Assembly: GCA_963712815.1 (NCBI GenBank)
Contig: CAVQJL010000012.1
Coordinates: 186,001 to 250,000, forward strand
Direction: 5' to 3'
DNA length: 64,000 nucleotides
DNA from: RPQJ01 sp963712815
GTDB lineage: Bacteria; Pseudomonadota; Gammaproteobacteria; Steroidobacterales; Steroidobacteraceae
The notes beneath the pieces are model-generated. The model was not told the DNA's origin. It made no database searches and saw nothing but the letters and a program-made list of their open reading frames with translations. Within the stretch, counting starts at the first letter, position 1. Every line of letters begins with the position of its first letter. Of the stretch, positions 9,352 to 22,062 are shown piece by piece. The position numbers and the translations under genes were made by a program.

Positions 9352-9834
9352 TCAGCGGGCGATCGTCTGCGTCCGGTGGATCTTCTTCTGCAACTGCAGG
9401 AGCCCGTAGAGCAATGCCTCCGCCGTCGGCGGGCAGCCAGGGACATAGACGTCCACCGGCACGATGCGGTCGCAGCCGCGCACGACCGCATAGGAATAGT
9501 GGTAGTAACCGCCGCCGTTCGCGCATGAGCCCATCGAGATCACCCAGCGCGGCTCGGGCATCTGGTCGTAAACCTTGCGCAGCGCGGGCGCCATCTTGTT
9601 GACCAGCGTGCCCGCCACGATCATCACGTCGGACTGGCGCGGGCTCGGCCTGAAGACGATGCCGAAGCGATCGAGGTCATAGCGCGCGGCGCCCGCGTGC
9701 ATCATCTCGACGGCGCAACAGGCGAGGCCGAAGGTCATCGGCCACATGGAGCCCGTCCGGGCCCAGTTCATGACCGCATCGACCGTCGTCGTGACGAAGC
9801 CGCGTTCGGGGAGTTCAGAGGCCTCTAGTCCCAC
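9352..9834 (-). CDS. nuoB: NADH-quinone oxidoreductase subunit B (cluster N2)
   Basis: A 160-residue subunit that carries the terminal 4Fe-4S cluster N2, which reduces quinone. The ligands are the adjacent Cys 39-Cys 40 pair (GLACCAVEMM) plus cysteines in SMGSCANGGG and VPGCPPT. The chosen start is a GTG inside the last ten bases of nuoA (GTGGGACTAG), since the open frame upstream is only nuoA read out of frame. The N-terminus is shorter than in some relatives. A later start cannot be excluded, but no better one is visible before the conserved RGFVTT segment. Confidence 0.95.
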   Translation of the reverse strand: MGLEASELPERGFVTTTVDAVMNWARTGSMWPMTFGLACCAVEMMHAGAARYDLDRFGIVFRPSPRQSDVMIVAGTLVNKMAPALRKVYDQMPEPRWVISMGSCANGGGYYHYSYAVVRGCDRIVPVDVYVPGCPPTAEALLYGLLQLQKKIHRTQTIAR

Positions 9835-10181
9835 TCCAGGGCCCCCTTTTTCCACTCGTAGACGAAGCCCACGACGAGCACCAGCAGGAACACGCCCATG
9901 GCCGCGAGTGCCACGATGCCGATCGAATCGAGCGCGACTGCCCACGGGAAGAGGAACGCGATCTCGAGGTCGAAGACGATGAACAGGATGGCGACGAGGT
10001 AGTAGCGCACGTCGAACTTCATGCGCGAGTCCTCGAACGCCTCGAAGCCGCACTCGTATGCGGAGAGCTTCTCGGCATCGGGCCGGCGCGGTCCGAGCAG
10101 GAACCCGAGCGACAGCAGCAGCACACCGAGCGCGCCTGCGACTGCGAGAAAGACGAGGATCGGCAGGTACTCGGCCAGCAT
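9825..10181 (-). CDS. nuoA: NADH-quinone oxidoreductase subunit A
   Basis: A 118-residue membrane subunit (ND3 homologue) and first gene of the complex I operon. It has three hydrophobic helices. The conserved KLSAYECGFEAF loop, with its Cys near the quinone site, precedes FDVRYYLVAILFIVFDLEIAFLFPWA. The ATG is preceded by the operon's only sizeable upstream gap, which contains a candidate promoter. The last ten bases are shared with nuoB. Confidence 0.98.
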   Translation of the reverse strand: MLAEYLPILVFLAVAGALGVLLLSLGFLLGPRRPDAEKLSAYECGFEAFEDSRMKFDVRYYLVAILFIVFDLEIAFLFPWAVALDSIGIVALAAMGVFLLVLVVGFVYEWKKGALEWD

Positions 10182-10202
10182 GGCTCCGTTGCGTTCCAGT
10201 TG

Positions 10203-10241
10203 AGCAGTCCCGACGAGCCGCGAATTCTATCAGGGACTGCT
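10203..10241 (-). promoter_or_regulatory. Candidate nuo operon promoter inside an inverted repeat
   Basis: On the minus strand an extended -10 (TG-A-TAGAAT, at 10224-10232) lies about 43 bases upstream of the nuoA ATG. No good -35 is present, which is usual for TGn promoters. A perfect 9-bp inverted repeat, AGCAGTCCC at 10203-10211 and GGGACTGCT at 10233-10241, flanks this -10 with centres about 30 bases apart. The placement suggests an operator, but no regulator can be named from sequence alone. Confidence 0.5.
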
Positions 10242-10255
10242 GCGATGCAGTAAGG

Positions 10256-10292
10256 CCAAAAGCAAACAGGCGAACCCTCGGGTTCGCCTGTT
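10256..10292 (-). terminator. Intrinsic terminator after tRNA-Leu
   Basis: A 12-bp perfect stem (AACAGGCGAACC, four-base loop, GGTTCGCCTGTT) at 10265-10292 is followed on the minus strand by a U-rich tail reading TTTGCTTTT. It sits just downstream of the tRNA-Leu gene and upstream of the nuoA promoter. It therefore separates the tpiA-secG-tRNA unit from complex I transcription. Confidence 0.8.
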
Positions 10293-10299
10293 GTAATCG

Positions 10300-10384
10300 T
10301 GGTGCGGATGGAGAGACTCGAACTCTCACGCCTTACGGCACTACCCCCTCAAGATAGCGTGTCTACCAATTCCACCACATCCGC
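10300..10384 (-). tRNA. tRNA-Leu (anticodon GAG)
   Basis: An 85-nt class II tRNA with CCA encoded. The acceptor stem GCGGATG pairs with CATCCGC. The D arm reads GGAATTGGTAGACACGC, the anticodon stem-loop CTATC-TTGAGGG-GGTAG gives anticodon GAG, there is a variable arm, and the T arm contains GAGTTCGAGTCTC. It reads CUC/CUU leucine codons. It follows secG by 15 bases, the same secG-leu tRNA linkage seen in other gammaproteobacteria, and is probably processed from the tpiA-secG transcript. Confidence 0.96.
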
Positions 10385-10399
10385 AATTCTGTCAGCTGC

Positions 10400-10804
10400 T
10401 CACTCGCCCGACGGCGCGGGCTCGGGTTCGGCAGCCGGCGGAACCGCCACCGGTGGTGCCGATTCCGGCACGCTCGGCAGCAGGTCGACCGGCAGGCTCA
10501 TCTCGGTCGGCGCAGGCTGCTGGGTCTGCACGCGGTCGACGACGCTGGTCGGCGCGGAGCCCTGGCTGAACAGGTACGACAGCCCGAGACTCGTCACGAA
10601 GAAGAGCGTCGCCATGATCGCCGTCGTGCGCGACAGGAACGAGCCCGAGCCGCGCGAGCCGAATACCGTTCCCGAGGCCCCGGCGCCGAAACCTGCGCCG
10701 GCGTCCGCGCCCTTGCCACGCTGCAGCAGCACGAGCCCGATGATCGAAGCGGCCAGCAGCACGTGCACGACGACCGCCAGCGTTTGTACCCAGCTCATGT
10801 CCAT
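10400..10804 (-). CDS. secG: Preprotein translocase subunit SecG
   Basis: A 134-residue inner-membrane protein that assists SecYEG translocation. Two hydrophobic helices (about residues 8-27 and 60-80) flank the conserved loop LLQRGKGADAGAGFGAGASGTVFGSRGSGSFL. A Pro/Ala-rich hydrophilic tail follows. The tail makes it a little longer than the 110-residue E. coli protein. It is 11 bases downstream of tpiA and followed by tRNA-Leu. Confidence 0.95.
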   Translation of the reverse strand: MDMSWVQTLAVVVHVLLAASIIGLVLLQRGKGADAGAGFGAGASGTVFGSRGSGSFLSRTTAIMATLFFVTSLGLSYLFSQGSAPTSVVDRVQTQQPAPTEMSLPVDLLPSVPESAPPVAVPPAAEPEPAPSGE

Positions 10805-10815
10805 CTCTCCTTCAA

Positions 10816-11568
10816 TCAGCCGGCGGCCACGCAGATCTGCGCGAATTCGTCGGCGTTGAGCGACGCTCCGCCGACCAGGCCACCGTCGATATCCGCCATT
10901 GCGAACAGCTCCCGCGCGTTCGACGCCTTGACGCTGCCGCCGTACAGGATCCGCACCGAGGCGCCGATTTTAGCATCCAGTGCCGCGACCCGACCGCGAA
11001 TCATGGCGTGCACTTCCTGGGCCTGCTCCGGCGTCGCGTTGCGGCCGGTGCCGATGGCCCACACTGGCTCGTAGGCGATCACCGCCTCGCCGAAAGCCGC
11101 TGCACCGCTCACGGCGAGCACCGCATCGAGCTGCGTCGAGACCACTTCCGTGGTCCGGCCACCCTCGCGCTCCTCGAGCGTTTCGCCGACGCACAGCACC
11201 GGGACGAGCCCGCTCGCCTGCGCCGCGACGAATTTTCGGGCGACGAGCTGGTCGTGCTCGCCGTACACCTGCCGACGCTCGGAGTGGCCCACCAGCACGT
11301 ACCGGCAACCGACGTCGCGAAGCATGGTCCCGGAGATCTCGCCGGTGAACGCCCCCTGCGCTTCCGCACAGAGCGACTGGGCGCCGAGCGCGACGTCGCT
11401 GTCCTTGAGCAGCCGACCCGACTCGAGCAGGTAGACGAACGGGGGGCAGACCAGGACCTCCGCGGCGCCCTGCGCCGGCAGCCGGTCCAGGAGCGAACGG
11501 ACCAGAGCCGCGTTGTCGGCACGCGAACCGTGCATCTTCCAGTTACCGGCGACCAGGGGCTTGCGCAT
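10816..11568 (-). CDS. tpiA: Triosephosphate isomerase
   Basis: Interconverts dihydroxyacetone phosphate and glyceraldehyde 3-phosphate in glycolysis. The 250-residue TIM barrel shows the catalytic Lys in GNWKMHG, the catalytic His in LVGHSERR, the catalytic Glu in AYEPVWAIGTG, and the phosphate-binding ILYGGSVK near the end. The ATG giving MRKPLVAGNWK is chosen because it aligns with the family N-terminus; a GTG nine bases upstream is the alternative. A candidate promoter lies upstream, so tpiA is probably first in a tpiA-secG-tRNA unit. Confidence 0.97.
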   Translation of the reverse strand: MRKPLVAGNWKMHGSRADNAALVRSLLDRLPAQGAAEVLVCPPFVYLLESGRLLKDSDVALGAQSLCAEAQGAFTGEISGTMLRDVGCRYVLVGHSERRQVYGEHDQLVARKFVAAQASGLVPVLCVGETLEEREGGRTTEVVSTQLDAVLAVSGAAAFGEAVIAYEPVWAIGTGRNATPEQAQEVHAMIRGRVAALDAKIGASVRILYGGSVKASNARELFAMADIDGGLVGGASLNADEFAQICVAAG

Positions 11569-11632
11569 GGGACTCACTCAAGCGTGCTCGCGGACGTAAT
11601 GGGCCGGGGAGGCAGTCCGCGAAAGGCGCGCG

Positions 11633-11661
11633 ATGTTAGCGGCGGGTGCCCTCAAATGCAA
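11633..11661 (-). promoter_or_regulatory. Candidate promoter of tpiA-secG-tRNA-Leu
   Basis: On the minus strand TTGCAT (11656-11661) and TAACAT (11633-11638) are separated by 17 bases, within the 106-nt gap between glmM and tpiA. Matches to the sigma-70 consensus are moderate (3/6 and 4/6), but the spacing and placement are right. Confidence 0.45.
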
Positions 11662-11674
11662 TTGCCAGCCCGAA

Positions 11675-13006
11675 TCACACCGCCTGGCGGACCGTCTCGG
11701 CCAACTCGTGCGCATGCCGGGACACCACGGCTTCGTCCTTCCCCTCGACCATGACGCGGATCAGGGGCTCGGTGCCGGAGGCCCGCAGCACGACGCGGCC
11801 GTTCGACCCGAGCGCGGCCTCGACCCGGCGGACTGCGTCCTGGATCACGGGCGAAGACTTCGGGTCGATCCTTTCCCGCACACGAACGTTGACCATGACC
11901 TGCGGGAACTGTGGCATGCCGGACGCCAGTTCCGCGAGCGGACGGCCGGTCCGTTTCATCACGGCCAGCACCTGCAAGGCACTCACCAGGCCGTCTCCCG
12001 TGGTCGTTCGGTCGAGACACAGCAGGTGCCCCGAGGTCTCGCCACCGAGGATTCCGCCGTGCCGTTTAAGGAGCTCGAGCACGTAGCGGTCGCCGACCGC
12101 GGCCCGCATGAACTCGATGCCGTCAGCCTGCAGGGCATGCTCCAGGCCGAGGTTGCTCATCACCGTGCCGACCACCGGCCCCTTGAGCTCTCCCTGGGCG
12201 TGGCGATCCCGGGCGATCACGTAGAGCAGGCGGTCGCCGTCCACGAGCCGGCCGAGGTGATCGACCATCACGAGGCGGTCCCCGTCGCCGTCGAGCGCGA
12301 TCCCGACGTCGGCCTGCACGCCGGACACGGTGAGCTGCATGAGTTCCGGCGCGGTGGAACCGCAGCGAAGGTTGATGTTGCGTCCGTTCGGCGAGCAGCC
12401 GATCGGGATGATCTCGGCACCGAGGTCGGTGAGCACGCGCGGCGCTACCTTGTAGGCCGCGCCGTGCGCGCAGTCGATCACGATCTTGAGCCCGGACAGG
12501 TCAGTGCCCGCCGGCACGGTCGAGGCACAGAACTTCTGGTACTCGACGCGCGACTTGTCGACCCGCGTCGCCCGCCCGAGCCGGTTCGACTCGCAGGTGA
12601 GCGCGGGCCCGTCGAGCAGGGCCTCGATCTGCTGCTCGACCTCGTCGGAGAGCTTGCTGCCGCTGGCATCGAAGAACTTGATGCCGTTGTCCTCGTAGGA
12701 GTTGTGCGAGGCGCTGATCACCACGCCGAAGCGGCAGCCGAAGTGCTGGGTCATGTAGGCGATGCCCGGCGTCGGCAGCGGGCCGATCAGGCTCACGTCC
12801 ACGCCGGCCGCGACGCAACCGGCCTCGAGCGCGGCCTCGAACATGTAGCCTGAGAGCCGCGTGTCCTTGCCGACGAGCGCCGTGCCGCCGTCGGGCGCGA
12901 GCACGCGGGCCGCCGCGCTGGCGAGACGCAGCGCGAATTCCACGGTCATCGGGTGCTCGCCAACGTGGCCACGCACACCGTCCGTGCCGAAATACTTCCG
13001 GCTCAT
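11675..13006 (-). CDS. glmM: Phosphoglucosamine mutase
   Basis: Converts glucosamine 6-phosphate to glucosamine 1-phosphate for UDP-GlcNAc and hence peptidoglycan and LPS. The 443-residue protein starts MSRKYFGTDGVRG, the family N-terminus. The phosphoserine loop VVISASHNSYEDNGIK has the catalytic Ser at residue 100. The Mg2+ motif DGDGDR, the sugar-binding GGETSGH and the C-terminal phosphate-binding RASGTEPLIRVMVE are all present. It follows folP by five bases, as in E. coli. The longer open frame upstream is read inside folP and discarded. Confidence 0.97.
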   Translation of the reverse strand: MSRKYFGTDGVRGHVGEHPMTVEFALRLASAAARVLAPDGGTALVGKDTRLSGYMFEAALEAGCVAAGVDVSLIGPLPTPGIAYMTQHFGCRFGVVISASHNSYEDNGIKFFDASGSKLSDEVEQQIEALLDGPALTCESNRLGRATRVDKSRVEYQKFCASTVPAGTDLSGLKIVIDCAHGAAYKVAPRVLTDLGAEIIPIGCSPNGRNINLRCGSTAPELMQLTVSGVQADVGIALDGDGDRLVMVDHLGRLVDGDRLLYVIARDRHAQGELKGPVVGTVMSNLGLEHALQADGIEFMRAAVGDRYVLELLKRHGGILGGETSGHLLCLDRTTTGDGLVSALQVLAVMKRTGRPLAELASGMPQFPQVMVNVRVRERIDPKSSPVIQDAVRRVEAALGSNGRVVLRASGTEPLIRVMVEGKDEAVVSRHAHELAETVRQAV

Positions 13007-13011
13007 CTTCC

Positions 13012-13851
13012 TCAACCTCCCGTTGCGGCGCGCCCGAGCGCGCTCGCCACTTTGACTGCATCCACGGTCGCCGCGACGTCGTGGGCCCTGACGATGGCCG
13101 CCCCGCGCATCACGGACAGTGCCGCGAAGGCGATGCTTCCCGCGAGGCGTTCCCCGGCGGGCCGGCCCGTGATGATACCGACCAGCGACTTGCGGGAAAC
13201 GCCGACCAGTACCGGAAACGCGGGGTCGGCGAGGCGGTCGAGCGCGGCGAGCAGCGCCAGATTGTGCTCCGGGCGCTTGCCGAACCCGATGCCCGGATCG
13301 ACGCAGATCCGCGCCGTGCCGATGCCCGCGCCACGGCAGGCCTCGATACGCGCCGCGAGATAGCGGCGCACCTCCTCCACCACGTCCCCGTAGCGAGGAT
13401 CGTCCTGCATGCTGCGTGGATCTCCGCGCATGTGCATCAGGCATACCGCCGCTCCCGACTCCGCCGCGGCCTCGAGTGCCCCAGGCGCCTCGAGCGCCCG
13501 CACATCGTTGATGAGTCCTGCCCCGGCCGCGACCGCGGCGCGCATCACCTCAGGCTTGCTCGTATCCACCGAGATCGGCACCGGCAGACGGGCGGCCAGC
13601 CGCTCGATCACCGGCAGCACGCGCTCGAGTTCCTCGCCGGCGTCCACCGGCGCGGCCCCCGGGCGGGTGGACTCTCCACCGACGTCGATGATGCCGGCGC
13701 CCTCTTCGGCCATGCGCAGGCCGCGTTCGACGGCGCTGGACAATTCCACATAACGTCCACCGTCCGAAAACGAGTCCGGAGTGACGTTGAGAACGCCCAT
13801 GACCACCGGCTCGGCGAGGTCGAGCACGCGATCGCGGCAAAGGAGTTGCAT
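13012..13851 (-). CDS. folP: Dihydropteroate synthase
   Basis: Condenses p-aminobenzoate with dihydropterin pyrophosphate in folate synthesis; this enzyme is the sulfonamide target. The 279-residue TIM barrel shows signature 1, VMGVLNVTPDSFSDGG (residues 17-32), and signature 2, IIDVGGESTRPGA (about 55-67). Further marks are ISVDTSKPEV, CVDPGIGFGK and GVSRKSL. It lies between ftsH and glmM, the order conserved in gammaproteobacteria. A hairpin separates it from ftsH. Confidence 0.97.
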   Translation of the reverse strand: MQLLCRDRVLDLAEPVVMGVLNVTPDSFSDGGRYVELSSAVERGLRMAEEGAGIIDVGGESTRPGAAPVDAGEELERVLPVIERLAARLPVPISVDTSKPEVMRAAVAAGAGLINDVRALEAPGALEAAAESGAAVCLMHMRGDPRSMQDDPRYGDVVEEVRRYLAARIEACRGAGIGTARICVDPGIGFGKRPEHNLALLAALDRLADPAFPVLVGVSRKSLVGIITGRPAGERLAGSIAFAALSVMRGAAIVRAHDVAATVDAVKVASALGRAATGG

Positions 13852-13869
13852 CGGTGTGCGTCAGAAGCG

Positions 13870-13894
13870 AAGCGCCCGGCAGGGCCGGGCGCTT
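13870..13894 (-). terminator. GC-rich hairpin between ftsH and folP
   Basis: An 11-bp perfect stem (AAGCGCCCGGC, three-base loop, GCCGGGCGCTT) lies in the 53-nt gap after the ftsH stop. The minus-strand tail is CGCTTCTGAC, which is not a convincing U-tract. It may therefore be a leaky terminator or an mRNA-end stabiliser. Confidence 0.5.
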
Positions 13895-13904
13895 GTGGTT
13901 CGGA

Positions 13905-15830
<1,926 letters not shown>

Positions 15831-15890
15831 AACCTCGGGGTGAGATGCGACGAAAACACCGTCATTGAAGCGCTTTCGTCTCGAAGGACA

Positions 15891-16517
15891 CTACACCAAA
15901 CGGTAACCGCGTGCCAGAACGTACAGCTCGGCGCTACGGGACCGAGATGCTTTCGGCTTGCGCAATTTCACGGATTCAAACCGGCCGCGCAGCCGGGTGA
16001 TCAGCGGCTGGAACTCCCTGCCCTGGAAGACCTTCATCAGCAGGTCGCCGCCCGGGCGCAGCATGTTCTCCGCGAACTCGACGGCGAGGTCCACGAGGTG
16101 CATCGAGCGATCGTGGTCCACGTCCGCCATGCCCGTCATGTTGGGGGCCATGTCGGACATCACAAGGTCCGGCCGCGTTTCGCCGAGGGCGGTCCGCAGG
16201 CGCTCGAGCGTCGCCTCGTCGCTGAAGTCGCCCTGGATGAACTCGACGCCGGGCAGGGCCGGCATCTCGAGCAGGTCCAGCGCGATGACGCGGCCGCGGC
16301 CGCCGAGCACCCGGGCCGCATACTGGCTCCAGCCGCCAGGCGCCGCACCGAGGTCCACCACGGTCATTCCCGGGCGCAGCAACCGGTCGGAGCGCTGGAT
16401 CTCCTCGAGCTTGAATGCGGCGCGCGATCGCCAGCCTTCCGCATGCGCCCGCTTCACGTACGGGTCGGACGCGTGCTCGGCGAGCCAGCGGGCGGAGGAC
16501 TTGGTGCGCTTGGCCAC
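15891..16517 (-). CDS. rlmE: 23S rRNA (uridine-2'-O-)-methyltransferase RlmE
   Basis: Methylates the 2'-O of U2552 in the A loop of 23S rRNA using SAM. With the GTG start chosen here the protein has 208 residues, matching E. coli RlmE (209). The SAM motif VVDLGAAPGGWSQ lies at 53-65. The catalytic K-D-K-E set is visible as RAAFKLEEI, VMSDMAPNMTG, VKVFQGREF and the Glu in SRSAELYVLA. An ATG 28 codons upstream would add a low-complexity extension without homology. It is divergent from yhbY and upstream of ftsH. Confidence 0.95.
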   Translation of the reverse strand: MAKRTKSSARWLAEHASDPYVKRAHAEGWRSRAAFKLEEIQRSDRLLRPGMTVVDLGAAPGGWSQYAARVLGGRGRVIALDLLEMPALPGVEFIQGDFSDEATLERLRTALGETRPDLVMSDMAPNMTGMADVDHDRSMHLVDLAVEFAENMLRPGGDLLMKVFQGREFQPLITRLRGRFESVKLRKPKASRSRSAELYVLARGYRLV

Positions 16518-16681
16518 GGCGGAACTGCGGGAAACGATCCGAGAATCAGAGCCGCGGGCCGGACCACGAAAGCGGATCGCCGGGTCGGCTCGCCGAGCCA
16601 CGATCCGGCCGTCGCGGCATTCCCCAGGGCGACCGATTCGGCACTAAACTACCGGCCCTCATCTGCAGCCCGACCCTCCCG

Positions 16682-16978
16682 ATGGCCCTCTCCGACGCAC
16701 AGCGCAAGCATCTCCGCCGCCTCGGCCACGACCGCAACCCGATCGTGCTGGTCGGCCAGGCCGGCCTCGGCCCCAACCTCGTGGCCGAACTCGACCGGGC
16801 GCTGCGCGACCACGAGCTGGTGAAGGTCCGGGCGCGGGTCGGTGACCGCGACGAACGGGACCGCGTCCTCGAGGAACTCGCTTCATCCACCGGTTCGGAA
16901 CTCGTGCAGCGCATCGGCCACGTCGCCCTGCTGTACCGGCGAAACCCCGACCAGCCGGGCATCCTGCTGCCGGATTGA
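16682..16978 (+). CDS. yhbY: Ribosome-associated RNA-binding protein YhbY (CRM domain)
   Basis: A 98-residue single CRM-domain protein that associates with pre-50S ribosomes in E. coli. The sequence opens MALSDAQRKHLRRLGHD and contains the GxxG-like loop GQAGLGPNLVAELDRAL, DHELVKVRARVGDRDER, and the closing IGHVALLYRRNP. It is the only plus-strand gene in the 1-27.8 kb block. It sits between greA and rlmE exactly where E. coli keeps it. Confidence 0.95.
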   Translation: MALSDAQRKHLRRLGHDRNPIVLVGQAGLGPNLVAELDRALRDHELVKVRARVGDRDERDRVLEELASSTGSELVQRIGHVALLYRRNPDQPGILLPD

Positions 16979-17018
16979 CGATCCACCAAGGTCGCTGAAG
17001 TCCGGGTCGACAGCGCGA

Positions 17019-17491
17019 TCAGACGTAACGAACGGCCACGATCTCGAAGGCGCGGGTACCGCCCGGCACCGCGACGTCCACCACGTCGCCCGCGGACTTG
17101 CCGACCAGGGCCCGCGCGATCGGCGAAGTGACCGAGATGAGGCCGAGCCGGACGTCGGCCTCGAGTTCCCCCACGATCTGGAATACGACCTCTGACCCGT
17201 CGTCCTGGTCCTCGAGGTCCACCGTGGCCCCGAAGACGACTCGCGAAGTGGGCGGCAGGTGGGCGACGTCGATGATCTCGGAATGCGACAGCTCGTGCTC
17301 GAGCTGCTTGATGCGCCCCTCGATGAACCCCTGCTGCTCGCGGGCCGCGTGGTACTCGGCGTTCTCGCTCAGGTCGCCGTGCGCCCGGGCTTCGGCGATC
17401 GCCTGGATCACGCGCGGGCGGTCCTCGGACTTGAGGCGCCGCAACTCCGCTCGAAGCTTCTCCGAGCCTTTCTGGGTCAATGGCTTACGCT

Positions 17492-17495
<4 letters not shown>
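17019..17495 (-). CDS. greA: Transcription elongation factor GreA
   Basis: Rescues backtracked RNA polymerase by stimulating transcript cleavage. The 158 residues equal the family length. The N-terminal coiled coil contains the acidic tip RAHGDLSENAEYHAAREQQGFIEGRI, whose Asp/Glu pair reaches the polymerase active site. The C-terminal FKBP-like domain includes ISVTSPIARALVGKSAGDVV. The ATG overlaps the carB stop by four bases, so greA is the last gene of the carAB transcript. Confidence 0.97.
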
Positions 17496-20716
<3,221 letters not shown>

Positions 20717-20735
20717 GGCGGCGTGCGTTCCCGGT

Positions 20736-21893
20736 TCAGGCCGGCTGGCGGACGGGCATCGCGCCCTTGCGCAGCATGGACTCGACGAACCGCGAGAACA
20801 GCGGCGCGAGGTCGCGGGGCCCCGGACTCGCCTCGGGGTGGCCCTGGAAGCCGAAGGCGGGCCGGTCGGTGCAGGCGATGCCCTGCAGCGAGCCGTCGAA
20901 CAACGAGCGGTGCGTCGCGCGGACGTTCGGCGGCAGCGTGCTCTCGTCGACCGCGAAACCGTGGTTCTGGCTGGAGATGAATACGCGCCCGGAGTCGAGC
21001 TCGATGACCGGGTGATTCGCGCCGTGATGCCCGAATTTCATCTTCACGGTGCGGGCACCGGTCGCAAGCCCGAGCAGCTGGTGCCCGAGGCAGATTCCGA
21101 ACAAGGGGACGCCCGCATCCAGATATCGCTGGATCGCCTTGATCGCGTAATCGCAGGGCTCAGGGTCGCCGGGGCCATTGGAGAGGAACACGCCGTCCGG
21201 ATCCATTGCGAGGACCTCCTCGGCCGGAGTCTGGGCCGGCACGACCGTCATGCGGCAGCCGTGGTCGGCGAGCAGGCGCAGGATGTTGCGCTTGATGCCG
21301 AAGTCGTAGGCCACCACGTGCAGCCGCTGTCCCGGCCTCCGCCTGGGTCCGCGCTCCAGCGCCCAGTTGGTGCCCTCGTTCCACTGGTAGGGTCGACGGA
21401 CCGAAACCACCTTGGCGAGGTCCATGCCCTTGAGTCCCGGGAAGCGCCGCGCCGCCTCGCGCGCAAGATCGGGCCGGGAGGCTGCCTCGCCGCTCGCGAT
21501 GCAGCCGGCCTGCGCGCCCTTCTCACGCAGGATTCGCGTCAGCTTGCGGGTGTCGATATCGGCGATCGCGACGACGCCGCCACGGACCAGGAACTCCGGC
21601 AGCGACTCGGTCGCACGCCAGCTCGAGTGCAACAGCGGCAGGTCCCGGATGACGAGCCCGGCCGCATGGATCGAGTTCGACTCGAGATCGTCCGGATTCG
21701 TGCCGGTGTTGCCGATGTGTGGATAGGTCAGGGTGACGATCTGCCGGGAATAGGACGGATCGGTCAGGATCTCCTGGTAGCCCGTCATCGCGGTGTTGAA
21801 GACCACCTCGCCGGTCGCGGTGCCCGTGGCACCAATGGAAACGCCGCGAAACACGGTGCCGTCCTCGAGCGCCAGAACAGCGGGTGTCGTCAA
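20736..21893 (-). CDS. carA: Carbamoyl-phosphate synthase small subunit (glutaminase)
   Basis: Hydrolyses glutamine and channels ammonia to CarB. I start it at a TTG preceded, six bases away, by a strong GGAGGAGG ribosome binding site, giving 385 residues (E. coli has 382) and the family N-terminus PAVLALEDGTVFRG. A longer frame from an upstream ATG has no such signal. The class I amidotransferase domain shows the nucleophile in GICLGHQLLG and the His/Glu pair in QGHPEASPGP. A leader of about 170 nt precedes it. Confidence 0.96.
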   Translation of the reverse strand: MTTPAVLALEDGTVFRGVSIGATGTATGEVVFNTAMTGYQEILTDPSYSRQIVTLTYPHIGNTGTNPDDLESNSIHAAGLVIRDLPLLHSSWRATESLPEFLVRGGVVAIADIDTRKLTRILREKGAQAGCIASGEAASRPDLAREAARRFPGLKGMDLAKVVSVRRPYQWNEGTNWALERGPRRRPGQRLHVVAYDFGIKRNILRLLADHGCRMTVVPAQTPAEEVLAMDPDGVFLSNGPGDPEPCDYAIKAIQRYLDAGVPLFGICLGHQLLGLATGARTVKMKFGHHGANHPVIELDSGRVFISSQNHGFAVDESTLPPNVRATHRSLFDGSLQGIACTDRPAFGFQGHPEASPGPRDLAPLFSRFVESMLRKGAMPVRQPA

Positions 21894-22062
21894 GGTCGCC
21901 TCCTCCGATACGCCGGCCCGCAAACCGGATGCGGGCACGTTTAGCGCGTGCGCCGACCGTCGGGGATGAGCGCTGGCTCACCCCGGTCGTGTCTGGCTCC
22001 ACGGGCTAAGTTCAGAAGTTTACGCGAGGGCGGACGACCGCGCCATGCAAATACCGGGCGGT
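21894..22062 (-). promoter_or_regulatory. carA leader with two hairpins
   Basis: The 169-nt gap between dapB and carA contains two inverted repeats. The one nearest carA (21916-21936) has arms GCCCGCA/TGCGGGC. The other (about 21963-21983) has arms of about nine bases around GGATGAGC and GCTCACCC. A TAAACT hexamer near the dapB end could be a -10, but no -35 at the right distance is convincing. The two hairpins could be leader structure or attenuation elements for pyrimidine/arginine control; this is inference. Confidence 0.3.
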
